A DNA stretch of 64,000 nt from Haemophilus seminalis (GCF_006384255.1 NZ_VCED01000008.1:1-64000); one strand, 5' to 3'. Positions 1 through 12,052 are shown, numbered from the stretch's first letter. A program made the numbers and translations. The notes: a model not told the origin generated them from the sequence alone.

Positions 1-7
1 AGAATTA

Positions 8-124
8 TCCTGGCGGCGATAGTGCGGTGGAACCACCTGACACCATACCGAACTCAGAAGTGAAACGCTGTAATGCCGATGGTAGTGTGGGGCATCCCCA
101 TGTGAGAGTAGGGCACCGCCAGGT
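8..124 (+). rRNA. rrf: 5S ribosomal RNA
   Basis: The sequence aligns by eye to gamma-proteobacterial 5S rRNA over its whole length, including the conserved core CCGAACTCAGAAGTGAAACG and pairing 5' and 3' ends (CCTGGCGG with CCGCCAGG). It is the last gene of an rRNA operon whose 16S and 23S lie outside the window to the left. The ends are good to a few bases only. No tRNA follows it. Confidence 0.95.
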
Positions 125-194
125 TACTAAATTTAGATTTAGCTATTTGAAATAAATAGGATAAAGCAAAGCAGAATAAAGAATAAAAGATAAG

Positions 195-224
195 AACCCC
201 AGTTGAAAAGCTGGGGTTTTATTC
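195..224 (+). terminator. Rho-independent terminator of the rRNA operon
   Basis: An 8-bp perfect stem, AACCCCAG (195-202) with CTGGGGTT (211-218), is followed by a T-rich tail. It lies 70 bases after the 5S gene and ends the rRNA operon. Confidence 0.85.
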
Positions 225-336
225 TTTTGGAATTTACTCATTATTTAATCAAATAAGAGTTTGATTTTAATTTCCAATAAACAAGTGATTTTTCAACTCA
301 TATGAAGTCACATTCCTATAAATGTTTTATTAGCTG

Positions 337-345
337 TGCTACAAT
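337..345 (+). promoter_or_regulatory. Candidate extended -10 promoter for def
   Basis: TGC followed by TACAAT (340-345) fits an extended -10 element, about 37 bases before the def ATG. No good -35 box is visible. Assignment is by pattern only. Confidence 0.4.
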
Positions 346-381
346 TTCACTAAAATTTTATTCTTAAAAACAAGAGAAATT

Positions 382-891
382 ATGACCGCACTTAATGTAT
401 TAATTTATCCTGATGATCATTTGAAGGTTGTCTGTGAGCCTGTTACTGAAGTTAATGATGCAATTCGTAAAATTGTTGATGATATGTTTGATACGATGTA
501 TCAAGAGGAAGGTATTGGTTTAGCAGCACCTCAAGTAGATATTTTGCAACGTATTATTACTATTGATGTTGAAGGTGATAAACAAAATCAGCTTGTCTTG
601 ATTAATCCTGAAATTTTAGCTTCTGAAGGCGAAACGGGAATTGAAGAGGGGTGTTTATCCATTCCGGGATTCCGTGCGTTGGTGCCTCGTAAAGAAAAAG
701 TGAAAGTGAGAGCGTTAGATCGTGACGGTAAAGAATTTACTTTAGATGCAGATGGTTTGCTTGCGATCTGTATTCAACACGAAATTGATCATTTAAATGG
801 TATTTTATTTGTTGATTATCTTTCTCCACTTAAACGCCAACGTATTAAAGAAAAATTGGTGAAATATAAAAAACAAATTGCGAAACAATAA
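382..891 (+). CDS. def: Peptide deformylase
   Basis: This cytoplasmic metalloenzyme removes the formyl group from the N-terminal methionine of new proteins. All three family motifs are present: GIGLAAPQ (residues 44-51), EGCLSIP (89-95, metal ligand Cys91) and QHEIDH (132-137, ligands His133 and His137, catalytic Glu134). At 169 residues it has the usual length for a bacterial type I enzyme. It is followed after 75 bases by fmt, which adds the same formyl group to initiator tRNA, the standard def-fmt pairing. An uptake-signal core (ACCGCACTT, 385-393) begins right after the ATG, so the protein starts Met-Thr-Ala-Leu. Confidence 0.97.
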   Translation: MTALNVLIYPDDHLKVVCEPVTEVNDAIRKIVDDMFDTMYQEEGIGLAAPQVDILQRIITIDVEGDKQNQLVLINPEILASEGETGIEEGCLSIPGFRALVPRKEKVKVRALDRDGKEFTLDADGLLAICIQHEIDHLNGILFVDYLSPLKRQRIKEKLVKYKKQIAKQ

Positions 892-908
892 GCTTCTGAT
901 TCTTAATT

Positions 909-939
909 AAAGTGCGGTTGATTTTAACCGCACTTTTTC
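909..939 (+). terminator. Terminator made of inverted uptake signals (def/fmt)
   Basis: AAAGTGCGGTT (909-919) and AACCGCACTTT (926-936) form an 11-bp perfect stem with a 6-base loop and a T tail. Both arms contain the Haemophilus uptake-signal core. It lies between def and fmt, so fmt probably depends on read-through or on a promoter of its own. Confidence 0.75.
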
Positions 940-966
940 CTATCAATCACCATAACGTAGAACATT

Positions 967-3275
<2,309 letters not shown>

Positions 3276-3283
3276 AGGCTAAA

Positions 3284-4087
3284 ATGTTTGCCAATATTGA
3301 TGTCATTATTCCTTGCTATAATGCAGAACAAACGCTATCTCGCGCAGTGCAGTCCGTATTGTCTCAAACTTATTTGGGGAAAATTTGGTTGATTGATGAT
3401 GGCTCTAAAGATAACACGTTAGCTTTGGCGCAAGAATGGGCTACGCAGTATCCAGAAAAAATAGTTGTTGAGTCTGTGCCGAAAAATAGTGGCGTGGCGA
3501 AAGCGCGAAATTGGGGCGCTTTGCAATCAAGTAATGAATTTATTGCTTTTTTAGACGCTGATGATGCTTATGAACAGGGCGCATTAGAAGTTGCAGCGGC
3601 GACTTTTCATTTTCAACCAGATACCTCAGTGGTACGTTTAGCATTAAAACCGATTGATTTGCCAGCGCGTTACGCTGAACATCCTAATTTTGAGTTTGCA
3701 TGGCAACATATGCGAATGACCTGTGGTGGGAGTGTGGTTTTTCGTCGAGCCTTTTTCTTGGCATGTGGTGGTTTCCCACAAGATGAATTATTTCGTCAAT
3801 TAGGCGGTGAAGATGGCGCACTAGGTATTGCGACAACTAAGATAGCTAAAGTTGCAACGCTATTTAATGATGTTGGCGTACTTCATTACTGCAGAGATGG
3901 AATGCATGCAGAACGGCTATTAGATGCGATTTTATTCCAAAAAGCGCCACTGGAGATTACTGAAGAACAAATGGCGCAGGCTAATGGGGTGACAGATGAA
4001 ATTTGTCGCCAAATTAATGCATTAAAGTGCGGTCTAAATTCATCAGAAATAGGCATTCGTCCTCTTGTATTAGAACGAACGGAGTAA
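3284..4087 (+). CDS. Family 2 glycosyltransferase, acceptor unknown
   Basis: A GT-A fold glycosyltransferase of about 267 residues. The N-terminus IDVIIPCYNAEQTL is the classic GT2 start, followed by LIDDGSKDNT and the metal-binding FLDADD. A GGED motif further on matches the region that supplies the catalytic base in this family. There is no transmembrane segment, so it is cytoplasmic or membrane-peripheral. I chose the ATG at 3284 because AGAGG lies 5 bases before it; an ATG at 3266, overlapping the rsmB stop, would add six residues. It sits inside a housekeeping operon between rsmB and trkA, three bases before trkA. The sugar and acceptor (LPS, glycan or protein) cannot be told from sequence. 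It contains an uptake signal near its 3' end. Confidence 0.85.
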   Translation: MFANIDVIIPCYNAEQTLSRAVQSVLSQTYLGKIWLIDDGSKDNTLALAQEWATQYPEKIVVESVPKNSGVAKARNWGALQSSNEFIAFLDADDAYEQGALEVAAATFHFQPDTSVVRLALKPIDLPARYAEHPNFEFAWQHMRMTCGGSVVFRRAFFLACGGFPQDELFRQLGGEDGALGIATTKIAKVATLFNDVGVLHYCRDGMHAERLLDAILFQKAPLEITEEQMAQANGVTDEICRQINALKCGLNSSEIGIRPLVLERTE

Positions 4088-4090
4088 GCG

Positions 4091-5467
4091 ATGAAAATTA
4101 TTATTTTGGGCGCAGGTCAGGTAGGAACAACGCTTGCCGAAAATTTGGTTAGTGAAGATAACGATATCACACTCGTTGATAACGAGTCCCCACAGTTACA
4201 AGCTTTACAAGAAAAGCATGATTTGCGTGTGGTGCAAGGCTCGCCATCATCACCAAAAGTGCTTCGTGATGCAGGTGCGGCCGATGCAGATTTAATGGTT
4301 GCCGTAACAGCCTCTGATGAAATCAATATGGTAGCCTGCCAAATGGGCTATACATTATTTAATACACCAACTCGTATTGCTCGTATTCGTAATTCAGAAT
4401 ATTTACGTGAAAAAGATAAGTTATTCAATGATGAAAATGTACCTATTGATCATTTGATTTCGCCTGAAAATCTTGTGACAGATGAAATTACACGCTTAAT
4501 TGCTTATCCAGGGGCATTACAAGTTGCCCATTTTGCTAATAATCGTATTAGCATGGTTGTGGTAAGAGCTTATTATGGTGGTCCTTTGGTTGGATATGCA
4601 CTTTCCGCATTTCGTGAACATATGCCACATATTGATTGCCGTATTATGTCTATTTTGCGTAACGGCAAACCGATTCGTCCACAGGGTTCTACTATTGTTG
4701 AGGCTGGTGATGAAATCACTTTTATTTGCGCAACTGAGCACATAAAAGCAGTAATGAGTGAACTTCAACGATTAGAAAAACCTTATAAACGCGTAATGAT
4801 TGTTGGGGGGGGAAATGTTGCCGCTGGCGTTGCGAAATGTTTGGAAAATGTCTGTACCGTAAAATTAATTGAGCGTGATGAGGAACGGGCTAATTTGCTG
4901 GCTGAAAAACTTTCAAAAACCTTGGTTTTTTATGGTGATGCGTCTGATCAAAATTTATTGTTTGAAGAGCATATTGAAAACGTTGATGTGTTCCTTTCAT
5001 TGAGTAGTGATGATGAGGCGAATATTATGTCCGCTTTATTGGCAAAACGTTTGGGAGCCAAGAAAGCAATGGTGCTGATTCAACGAATTGCTTATATAAA
5101 CCTGATTCAAGGTGGAAGTATTGATATTGTAGTTTCACCACAGCAAGCGACAATTTCTGCTTTACTTGGGCATGTTCGTAAAGGGGATGTGAAAAATGTG
5201 GCTACATTACGACATGGTATTGCTGAGGCTATTGAAATTGTCGCGCATGGTGATGAAAGCACCTCCAATGTGGTCGGGCGCAAAATAGGCGAGTTGCGTT
5301 TGCCTATGGGAACCATTATTGGTGCTTTATTGCGTGGTAATGATGTAATTGTTGCACGACGCCAAGTTGTGATTGAAGAAGGCGACCATGTGGTGATTTA
5401 TTTGAGTGATAAGAAGAATGTGCCTGAAATTGAAAAATTGTTCCAGCCAAGTGCATTCTTCATTTAA
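4091..5467 (+). CDS. trkA: Trk potassium uptake regulatory protein TrkA
   Basis: A peripheral NAD-binding subunit that gates the TrkH/TrkG potassium transporter at the inner membrane. The 458 residues contain two tandem RCK units. The first begins with the dinucleotide motif [13 protein letters not shown] near residue 7, the second with [15 protein letters not shown] near residue 239. Each is followed by a TrkA-C domain. The size matches the double-RCK proteobacterial protein. It starts three bases after the glycosyltransferase stop, consistent with one operon running from def. Confidence 0.96.
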   Translation: MKIIILGAGQVGTTLAENLVSEDNDITLVDNESPQLQALQEKHDLRVVQGSPSSPKVLRDAGAADADLMVAVTASDEINMVACQMGYTLFNTPTRIARIRNSEYLREKDKLFNDENVPIDHLISPENLVTDEITRLIAYPGALQVAHFANNRISMVVVRAYYGGPLVGYALSAFREHMPHIDCRIMSILRNGKPIRPQGSTIVEAGDEITFICATEHIKAVMSELQRLEKPYKRVMIVGGGNVAAGVAKCLENVCTVKLIERDEERANLLAEKLSKTLVFYGDASDQNLLFEEHIENVDVFLSLSSDDEANIMSALLAKRLGAKKAMVLIQRIAYINLIQGGSIDIVVSPQQATISALLGHVRKGDVKNVATLRHGIAEAIEIVAHGDESTSNVVGRKIGELRLPMGTIIGALLRGNDVIVARRQVVIEEGDHVVIYLSDKKNVPEIEKLFQPSAFFI

Positions 5468-5483
5468 CGATTTATTTACTTTT

Positions 5484-5516
5484 AAGAGCGACTCATTATA
5501 ATAGGCGCTCTTTTAT
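5484..5516 (+). terminator. Terminator after trkA
   Basis: AAGAGCG (5484-5490) pairs with CGCTCTT (5506-5512), followed by a T-rich tail. It separates trkA from mscL. Confidence 0.6.
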
Positions 5517-5540
5517 TCAATCTCTAAAGGAAAAATTATT

Positions 5541-5927
5541 ATGAGTTTTATTAAAGAATTTCGCGAATTTGCAATGCGCGGTAATGTTGTAGATATGGCT
5601 GTCGGTGTGATTATCGGTGGTGCGTTTGGTAAGATCGTAAGTTCACTTGTTAGTGATATTTTTATGCCTGTGCTTGGTATTTTAACCGGTGGCATTGATT
5701 TCAAAGATATGAAATTTGTATTAGCTCAAGCACAAGGCGATGTTCCTGCTGTTACTTTAAACTACGGTGTGTTTATTCAGAATGTGATTGATTTCATTAT
5801 TATTGCTTTTGCAATCTTTATGATGATCAAGGCACTTAATAAAGTGAGAAAACCAGAAGAGAAAAAAGCAGGTCCTACATCAGAAGATTTGCTCACAGAA
5901 ATTCGTGATTTATTAAAGAATAAATAA
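5541..5927 (+). CDS. mscL: Large-conductance mechanosensitive channel MscL
   Basis: A pentameric inner-membrane channel that opens under membrane tension to release solutes during hypo-osmotic shock. The 128 residues show the family layout: amphipathic N-terminal helix [22 protein letters not shown]1 rich in Gly and Val (residues about 17-45), a periplasmic loop, TM2 (about 74-98), and a charged cytoplasmic helix ending in [16 protein letters not shown] good ribosome site (AAAGGAAAAA) precedes it. A trkA-mscL neighbourhood is common in gamma-proteobacteria. Confidence 0.97.
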   Translation: MSFIKEFREFAMRGNVVDMAVGVIIGGAFGKIVSSLVSDIFMPVLGILTGGIDFKDMKFVLAQAQGDVPAVTLNYGVFIQNVIDFIIIAFAIFMMIKALNKVRKPEEKKAGPTSEDLLTEIRDLLKNK

Positions 5928-5941
5928 TGAAATTGAAAAAT

Positions 5942-5971
5942 AAAGGTTGGTAAATATGCCAACCTTTTTTA
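5942..5971 (+). terminator. Terminator after mscL
   Basis: AAAGGTTGG (5942-5950) and CCAACCTTT (5959-5967) form a 9-bp stem followed by a T run. The IS200-type element begins directly after the T run. Confidence 0.85.
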
Positions 5972-6050
5972 TTATAGTCAGACGCAAGTCTGGCTATAAA
6001 ACCATACGCTATGCGTATGGAGCCAAATAGCTTAAGCGATGAACAGAAAA

Positions 6051-6107
6051 AATCCTCACTATATAATGAATAAGGCTGACAACTAAAATTCAACATATAG
6101 GAGGATT
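6051..6107 (+). promoter_or_regulatory. Leader of tnpA with a sequence complementary to its ribosome site
   Basis: AATCCTC (6051-6057) is complementary to GAGGATT (6101-6107), which holds the Shine-Dalgarno sequence of the transposase. IS200 elements are known to hide the ribosome site in such a 5' structure. A promoter-like TATAAT lies between the two arms. Confidence 0.5.
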
Positions 6108-6113
6108 ATCATA

Positions 6114-6575
6114 GTAAGTAAAACCAGTGACGGTTCGAGTTTATCACACACAAAATGGAACGATAAGTATCATATTGTATTTATCCCTAAGTACAGAAGA
6201 AAAGCAATTTATAGAAAGTTAAGAGCAGATATAGGGCAAATATTGAGGCTGTTATGTGACTATCAAAATATGGAGATAATAGAAGCGTATGCAATGCCAG
6301 ATCATATCCATATGCTCTTAAAAATCCCACCTAAAATATCAGTATCAGGTTTTATGGACTATCTGAAGGGGAAGTCAGCGCTAATGATTTTTGAAAGACA
6401 CGCGAACTTAAAATATAGATATGGAAATAGGCATTTCTGGGCGAAAGGATTTTTTGTAAGCACAGTAGGGTTAAATACAAAAGCAGTAGAGGATTATATA
6501 AGAAACCAAGAAAAAGAAGATATGGTTCAAGATAATTTATCAACGAAAGAACATGTTGACCCTTTTAAGGGGTAA
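6114..6575 (+). CDS. tnpA: IS200/IS605-family transposase TnpA (start codon apparently degraded)
   Basis: A single-strand HUH-type (Y1) transposase that would cut and join the element's hairpin ends. Reading from codon 6114 gives about 153 residues with the family start SKTSDGSSLSHTKW, then KYHIVFIPKYRRKA, the HUH motif PDHIHML, the HFWAKGFFVSTVG segment, and the helix EDYIRNQ with the catalytic Tyr. The frame is intact to the stop. The codon at the expected start (6114-6116) is GTA rather than GTG or ATG, and the next in-frame start-like codon is TTG at 6243, after an important part of the domain. Activity is therefore doubtful. An alternative is inefficient initiation at the GTA or at ATA (6111). 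Confidence 0.85.
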   Translation, partial: VSKTSDGSSLSHTKWNDKYHIVFIPKYRRKAIYRKLRADIGQILRLLCDYQNMEIIEAYAMPDHIHMLLKIPPKISVSGFMDYLKGKSALMIFERHANLKYRYGNRHFWAKGFFVSTVGLNTKAVEDYIRNQEKEDMVQDNLSTKEHVDPFKG

Positions 6576-6657
6576 TCAAAGAAATAATTAGACGCAGTTG
6601 CCAGTTCTCACAAGCCCCTAGAGGGGCTTGTGAAGTATAGGCCCTGATAGGGGAGCC

Positions 6658-6688
6658 TAAAAACCGCACGTTTTACGTGTGGGTTGTT
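6658..6688 (-). terminator. Terminator for rpoD formed by the IS right end
   Basis: On the minus strand a stem of roughly AACCCACACGT with ACGTGCGGTT, one mismatch or bulge, is followed by a T run. It lies 11 bases after the rpoD stop and inside the right end of the IS element. Confidence 0.55.
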
Positions 6689-6698
6689 GTTTATAGAT

Positions 6699-8582
6699 TT
6701 AGTCGTCAAGGAAACTTCTTAATGTTTCTGATCGGCTAGGATGACGTAATTTACGTAACGCTTTTGCTTCAATTTGACGAATACGTTCGCGTGTAACGTC
6801 GAATTGTTTACCCACTTCTTCAAGTGTATGGTCGGTATTCATATCGATACCAAAACGCATACGTAATACTTTTGCTTCTCGTGGTGTTAGACCTTCAAGA
6901 ACTTCGTGAGTCGCAACTCTTAAGCTTTGTGCTGTTGCAGAATCTAAAGGAAGTTCTAAGGTTGAATCTTCAATAAAATCACCTAAATGTGAGTCATCGT
7001 CATCACCGATAGGCGTTTCCATAGAAATTGGCTCTTTTGCAATTTTCAATACTTTACGGATTTTATCTTCCGGCATACCCATGCGTTCAGCTAATTCTTC
7101 TGGTGTTGCTTCACGTCCCATTTCTTGTAGTAACTGGCGAGAAATGCGGTTAAGTTTATTGATTGTTTCAATCATATGTACCGGAATACGGATTGTACGA
7201 GCTTGATCTGCAATAGATCGTGTAATTGCTTGGCGAATCCACCAAGTAGCATATGTAGAGAATTTATAACCACGGCGATACTCAAATTTATCTACCGCTT
7301 TCATTAAGCCAATATTCCCCTCTTGAATTAAGTCTAGGAATTGTAAACCGCGATTCGTGTATTTTTTCGCGATGGAAATTACTAAACGTAAGTTAGCTTC
7401 TACCATTTCTTTTTTAGCACGACGAGCTTTTTGTTCACCTCGAGCGACCGCATCACAAATATCGCGCATTTGGGTAATAGTAAGTTTCGTATTTTCTTCA
7501 ATGTTAGCTAAGTTGTTTAATGCCTCAAGAATACGTTCTTCATATTTGGGTAAACGTTTTGCCCATGGTTTGCTTGATTTTAAGGCTTTTTGTACCCATT
7601 CAGTATTGCTGCCATTAGTTGTAATGAGTTTTTCAAAATCATCTTTTGGCATTCCTGCAATATCAACTAATATTTTTTGTAATTGACGTTCTTCGTAGCG
7701 CACACGTTTCATCATTTCTTTCATTGATAAAACGAGTAAATCGAATTGTTTTGGTACTAAGCGAAATTGTTTAAAAATTTCACCAAGCTGCGAAATTTGA
7801 TCTTGGGCGCGTTTTCCTGAGCGACCATGTTTTTCAATAACTGCAAGCGTTTTGGTGTGTTGCTCTTTTAATTGTTGGAATTTTTCTCTCGCGACTTCTG
7901 GATCGATGCTATTATCAGACTCGCTTGAATCTGATGTAGATTCTGACTCGCTTTCGTCTTCATCTTCATTGTCTTCAATATCTGCACTTTCTGATTCTTC
8001 TCCGTCTTCAGAAAAGTTTTCATCAATGACATTATGTTCTTCTATTTCAGCATTTGGATCGACAAAACCTGTAATTAGGTCAGCTAAACGGAAGTTTCCT
8101 TTTTCCACATCATCATAATTTTTTAGCAACCCATTTAAAGCTTCAGGATAGGCTGCAATGGATGTTTGAACTTCATCAATTCCTTCTTCAATACGTTTTG
8201 CAATGCTGATTTCATCTTCACGAGTAAGAAGATCAACCGTTCCCATTTCGCGCATATACATACGGACAGGATCGGTTGTTCGACCGATTTCAGATTCTAC
8301 ATTTGAAAGAATTTGGGTTGCCTCTTCTACCGCATCTTCATCCGGAATGGTGTCATTCAACATCATATCATCGCTTTCTGGGGCTTCGTCTAAGACGGGG
8401 ATCCCTGCATCATTTTGTAGCGTTTGTAGCAACTTATCGTAATATTCAGGGTCGATGACATCTTCTGGTAATAAATCATTAATTTCTGCATAGGTTAAAT
8501 AACCTTGAGTGCGACCTAATTCCATCAGTTGTTCGATTTGTTCTGAATATTGTTCAGCCGTAGACTGTTGATTTTTTTCCAT
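6699..8582 (-). CDS. rpoD: RNA polymerase primary sigma factor (sigma-70)
   Basis: The housekeeping sigma factor that directs core RNA polymerase to promoters. The 627 residues show region 1.1 at the N-terminus, a long non-conserved region with a very acidic Ser/Glu/Asp stretch (about residues 185-225), region 2 with [20 protein letters not shown] for -10 recognition, region 3, and region 4.2 [20 protein letters not shown] for -35 recognition. It is the last gene of the rpsU-dnaG-rpoD operon and lies 71 bases after dnaG. The IS200-type element begins within about ten bases of its stop codon. Confidence 0.98.
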   Translation of the reverse strand: MEKNQQSTAEQYSEQIEQLMELGRTQGYLTYAEINDLLPEDVIDPEYYDKLLQTLQNDAGIPVLDEAPESDDMMLNDTIPDEDAVEEATQILSNVESEIGRTTDPVRMYMREMGTVDLLTREDEISIAKRIEEGIDEVQTSIAAYPEALNGLLKNYDDVEKGNFRLADLITGFVDPNAEIEEHNVIDENFSEDGEESESADIEDNEDEDESESESTSDSSESDNSIDPEVAREKFQQLKEQHTKTLAVIEKHGRSGKRAQDQISQLGEIFKQFRLVPKQFDLLVLSMKEMMKRVRYEERQLQKILVDIAGMPKDDFEKLITTNGSNTEWVQKALKSSKPWAKRLPKYEERILEALNNLANIEENTKLTITQMRDICDAVARGEQKARRAKKEMVEANLRLVISIAKKYTNRGLQFLDLIQEGNIGLMKAVDKFEYRRGYKFSTYATWWIRQAITRSIADQARTIRIPVHMIETINKLNRISRQLLQEMGREATPEELAERMGMPEDKIRKVLKIAKEPISMETPIGDDDDSHLGDFIEDSTLELPLDSATAQSLRVATHEVLEGLTPREAKVLRMRFGIDMNTDHTLEEVGKQFDVTRERIRQIEAKALRKLRHPSRSETLRSFLDD

Positions 8583-8653
8583 TTTTATATCCGTTTTGCT
8601 TGATGTGATAGTAGCAATATAATTCTTGTTACGAACTTAGAATTTTATCATTG

Positions 8654-10435
8654 TTATTGCGGATTAACTAACTGTTTTTTCTGCTGTTCTTTCCCTGCTA
8701 AAAGGTGAACGAGTACTGTTTTTTCCTCGTCCGTAAGACCTTCAGCTCGTTCTTTAGCAATAAGCATTTCAATGTCTCGCTCAATGGCTTGAATATTTAA
8801 GCGACGATAGTTTTGTGAAAATGAATTGATCATTTCTGCTTCGTCTAATAAATGATCCCAAGTTGCCAGTATTTCAAGGGGATTGCTGTAAGGCGTATCA
8901 CGGAAGTGCTCTAAAATCTGCCCTGTAGTAATTCCTTCTCGTTGGCGACAAAGTGCGGTCAATTTTTCCAAAATTTCAAAACCAGCTTCTGCACGTAATG
9001 CTTGCACACCGCTTTCAGACATACGTTTTACTAATTCAGGATTTTGCAGAAGCAATGAAATGACCATTCGCATTGGTGTCTTCTTGAGCTTATTATTAGC
9101 GACTTTTTGTTGTGTATTGGCTTGTTCTAATTGTTTTGGAATAAGATTTTCCAACTGTGTTTGATCAAAAATTCCTAGCTTCTGAGCAAGCATATTGCGT
9201 AGTGATAAGCGTAGCATTTCTCCTGGAATTTGGCGAATTAATGGTGCAGCCAAAGCAACTAATTTTCCGCGCCCTTCTTTGCTAGAAAAATCAACTTGTG
9301 GACTTAAGTGAGCAAACATAAACTCACTTAAAGATTGTGCACTTTCGATATATTCTTCAAATTTTTCTTTGCCATATTGGCGAATGTAAGTATCAGGATC
9401 TTCTCCTTCTGGCAAGAAAATAAATTTGAGTTGTCTGCCATCTTCTAAATAAGGTAACGCATTTTCTAATGCTCTCCACGCTGCATCACGCCCTGCACGG
9501 TCACCATCGTAACAACAAACAACTTGCTCAGTCGAACGAAAAATAAGTTGAATTTGTTCTGATGTCGTGGATGTCCCTAAAGAGGCTACCGCATAATCCA
9601 CGCCAAATTGTGCTAATGCCACCACATCCATATAACCTTCAACAACAAGTAATTGTTTTGGTTCATCGTTGGCTTGTAAGGCTTCGTACAAACCATAAAG
9701 CTCGTTACCTTTATGATAAGTAATAGTTTCTGGTGAATTCAGATATTTCGGTTTTTCATCTGTTAATACCCGCCCTCCAAAAGCCACTGTGCGACCACGT
9801 TTATCGCGAATAGGAAACATGATGCGATTTCGGAATTTATCGTAAATATTGCCACGATCATTTCGAGAAAGCATGCCTAACTCAATGAGTTTTTGTTGTT
9901 CTTCACGATTAACACCAAATTTACGCAGTACCGTATCCATTGCATTCGGTACAAACCCAATTTGGAAACGCTCTATAATTTCAGCCGAAAGCCCACGTTG
10001 TTGTAAATATTCTTGCGCTTGCGTATTTAATGGTAATTGACTTTGATAAAACTTGGCAATCACTTGCATTAATTCATAGAGATTTCGTTTGGTTTGATAA
10101 TTCGCTTGAGGTTTCCCGCTGTTATTAGCACGTTTTTCGTAAGGTACTTCAAGCCCTGCCATCGCTGCAAGTTCTTCAATAGCCTCTACAAATTCAAGTT
10201 TGTCATAATCCATTAAAAAGGAAATGGCATTACCGTGTGCGCCACAGCCGAAGCAATGATAAAACTGTTTCTTTTGACTAACGGTGAAGGATGGTGTTTT
10301 TTCGTGATGGAAAGGACAACAGGCTTGATAATCGCGTCCAGCTTTTTTTAGTTTTACGCGCGTGTTAATCACATCGACAATATCGGACTTTGTCAGCAAA
10401 TCATCAATAAAGGGGCGTGGAATAGAACCTTTCAT
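8654..10435 (-). CDS. dnaG: DNA primase
   Basis: It makes RNA primers for lagging-strand synthesis with the DnaB helicase. An N-terminal zinc-binding domain has ligands Cys40, His43, Cys61 and Cys64 (CPFHHEKTPSF and HCFGCG). The TOPRIM catalytic core shows VVEGYMD and YDGDRAG, and the C-terminal helicase-interaction domain closes the 593-residue protein. Length is normal. It is the middle gene of the macromolecular synthesis operon, with an internal terminator upstream that would lower its expression relative to rpsU. Confidence 0.98.
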   Translation of the reverse strand: MKGSIPRPFIDDLLTKSDIVDVINTRVKLKKAGRDYQACCPFHHEKTPSFTVSQKKQFYHCFGCGAHGNAISFLMDYDKLEFVEAIEELAAMAGLEVPYEKRANNSGKPQANYQTKRNLYELMQVIAKFYQSQLPLNTQAQEYLQQRGLSAEIIERFQIGFVPNAMDTVLRKFGVNREEQQKLIELGMLSRNDRGNIYDKFRNRIMFPIRDKRGRTVAFGGRVLTDEKPKYLNSPETITYHKGNELYGLYEALQANDEPKQLLVVEGYMDVVALAQFGVDYAVASLGTSTTSEQIQLIFRSTEQVVCCYDGDRAGRDAAWRALENALPYLEDGRQLKFIFLPEGEDPDTYIRQYGKEKFEEYIESAQSLSEFMFAHLSPQVDFSSKEGRGKLVALAAPLIRQIPGEMLRLSLRNMLAQKLGIFDQTQLENLIPKQLEQANTQQKVANNKLKKTPMRMVISLLLQNPELVKRMSESGVQALRAEAGFEILEKLTALCRQREGITTGQILEHFRDTPYSNPLEILATWDHLLDEAEMINSFSQNYRRLNIQAIERDIEMLIAKERAEGLTDEEKTVLVHLLAGKEQQKKQLVNPQ

Positions 10436-10509
10436 TGTCGAGCCTCCGTGATCGTGGTGTGAAAGTGCGGTCGTTTTTGGCGTAGATTTTTGTTTTACTT
10501 AAAGTAACA

Positions 10510-10538
10510 AAACCGTGAGTCCAAAGGATTCACGGTTT
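10510..10538 (-). terminator. Intra-operon terminator between rpsU and dnaG
   Basis: AAACCGTGA (10510-10518) pairs with TCACGGTTT (10530-10538), followed by TTTTG on the minus strand. A partial terminator at this place is a known feature of the enterobacterial rpsU-dnaG-rpoD operon and lets rpsU be made in excess. Confidence 0.75.
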
Positions 10539-10568
10539 GTCTTAACTCGAGTCAGAAAATACTATAAA

Positions 10569-10784
10569 TTAGTATAAACGGGTATTGCGCGCATTTTCGC
10601 GAGCGTTGCGTTTTGCGTGACGTTTTGCAAGTGTTGCATTTTCACGTTTACGAATTGTAGTTGGTTTTTCGTAAAATTCGCGAGCGCGTACTTCAGCTAA
10701 GATTCCCGCTTTTTCGCAAGAGCGTTTGAAACGACGTAAAGCTACGTCAAATGATTCGTTTTCACGTACTTTAATTACAGGCAT
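10569..10784 (-). CDS. rpsU: 30S ribosomal protein S21
   Basis: A small basic ribosomal protein needed for efficient translation initiation on natural messages. The 71 residues, starting [20 protein letters not shown] and rich in Arg and Lys, match S21 along the full length. It is the first gene of the operon. A good ribosome site (GAGGTGAT on the minus strand) precedes the start. tsaD is divergent, with a shared promoter region of about 230 bases, the common arrangement in gamma-proteobacteria. Confidence 0.98.
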   Translation of the reverse strand: MPVIKVRENESFDVALRRFKRSCEKAGILAEVRAREFYEKPTTIRKRENATLAKRHAKRNARENARNTRLY

Positions 10785-11015
10785 AAGCCAATCACCTCAA
10801 TGAGTTTAATTTAATTGCAATTTAAAATTTTATTTTCACCAAAGCACCACTGTGCAAATGGTAAATTTAATAAAGGACGCAATTCTAATCTACTTTTAGG
10901 GAAAAAGTAAAGGGAAGAATGCCAATTCACCTTAATATTTGTGGTTTCAACTGGTTAAAACCGCTTAAACAGGGTAAAATCGCGCAACATTTTAGGTAAT
11001 AAATTAAGAAAATCA

Positions 11016-12044
11016 ATGAAAATCTTAGGCATTGAAACCTCCTGTGATGAAACGGGCGTGGCGATTTATGATGAAGAAAAAGGATTAATTGCTAATCAAC
11101 TTTATACTCAAATTGCCCTGCATGCAGATTATGGTGGTGTGGTTCCTGAATTGGCATCGCGCGATCATATTCGTAAAACAGCCCCTCTTATTAAAGCAGC
11201 GTTAGAAGAAGCTAAGTTAACGGCGAGCGATATTGATGGCGTGGCTTATACGAGTGGTCCAGGGCTTGTTGGCGCATTGCTCGTCGGCGCTACGATTGCG
11301 CGTTCTTTAGCTTATGCGTGGAATGTTCCTGCGATTGGTGTTCATCATATGGAAGGGCATTTACTTGCGCCAATGCTTGATGAAAATTCACCGCACTTTC
11401 CTTTTGTTGCTTTGTTGGTATCGGGTGGTCATACGCAATTAGTGCGTGTAGATGATGTAGGAAAATATGAAGTAATTGGCGAATCCATTGATGATGCTGC
11501 AGGTGAAGCCTTTGATAAAACAGCAAAATTACTTGGACTAGATTATCCAGGTGGTGCGGCACTTTCTCGTTTAGCAGAAAAAGGCACGCCAAATCGTTTC
11601 ACATTTCCACGCCCAATGACAGATCGTGCAGGCCTTGATTTTAGCTTTTCTGGTTTAAAAACGTTTGCCGCGAATACGATTAATCAAGCGATTAAAAACG
11701 AGAACGAACTGACAGAACAAACTAAATCGGATATTGCTTATGCTTTCCAAGATGCGGTGGTGGATACACTTGCCATTAAATGTAAGCGCGCATTAAAAGA
11801 AACAGGTTATAAACGTTTAGTGATTGCGGGAGGGGTGAGCGCAAATAAAAAACTCCGAGAAACGCTTGCGCACTTAATGCAAAATTTAGGTGGCGAAGTG
11901 TTTTATCCTCAACCCCAATTTTGTACAGATAATGGCGCAATGATTGCTTACACAGGTTTTTTACGTTTAAAACAAGGTCAGCATAGCGATCTGGCTATTG
12001 ATGTTAAGCCTCGTTGGGCAATGACGGAATTACCAGCAATTTAG
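11016..12044 (+). CDS. tsaD: tRNA N6-threonylcarbamoyladenosine transferase TsaD
   Basis: The catalytic subunit that transfers threonylcarbamoyl to A37 of ANN-decoding tRNAs, working with TsaB and TsaE. It has 342 residues of the ASKHA fold. It starts [16 protein letters not shown], has metal ligands His111 and His115 in HHMEGH, and shows the substrate-site segments SGGHTQL and [10 protein letters not shown]. It is divergent from rpsU and is followed 8 bases later by tdk. Confidence 0.97.
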   Translation: MKILGIETSCDETGVAIYDEEKGLIANQLYTQIALHADYGGVVPELASRDHIRKTAPLIKAALEEAKLTASDIDGVAYTSGPGLVGALLVGATIARSLAYAWNVPAIGVHHMEGHLLAPMLDENSPHFPFVALLVSGGHTQLVRVDDVGKYEVIGESIDDAAGEAFDKTAKLLGLDYPGGAALSRLAEKGTPNRFTFPRPMTDRAGLDFSFSGLKTFAANTINQAIKNENELTEQTKSDIAYAFQDAVVDTLAIKCKRALKETGYKRLVIAGGVSANKKLRETLAHLMQNLGGEVFYPQPQFCTDNGAMIAYTGFLRLKQGQHSDLAIDVKPRWAMTELPAI

Positions 12045-12052
12045 GAGAAAAA

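Larger units (their letters stand above)
5971..6696 (+). mobile_element. IS200/IS605-family element, about 0.72 kb
   Basis: A single-gene element with no terminal inverted repeats, as expected for this family. The left end has a perfect hairpin (CCATACGC / GCGTATGG, about 6002-6020). The tnpA-like gene follows, then a 10-bp hairpin with tetraloop TAGA (6609-6632) and a right-end hairpin (about 6660-6685). Both outer edges read TTATAG or ATTATAG. The left boundary is placed by comparison with the second copy at 37143-37290; the right boundary is within a few bases of the rpoD stop codon and is less certain. Confidence 0.75.

Noticed and set aside
5893-6096. Minus-strand frame over the IS left end, with a look-alike at 37087-37269
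   Set aside because: The likeness comes from the repeated IS left end, not from a protein gene; neither has a supported start or function.
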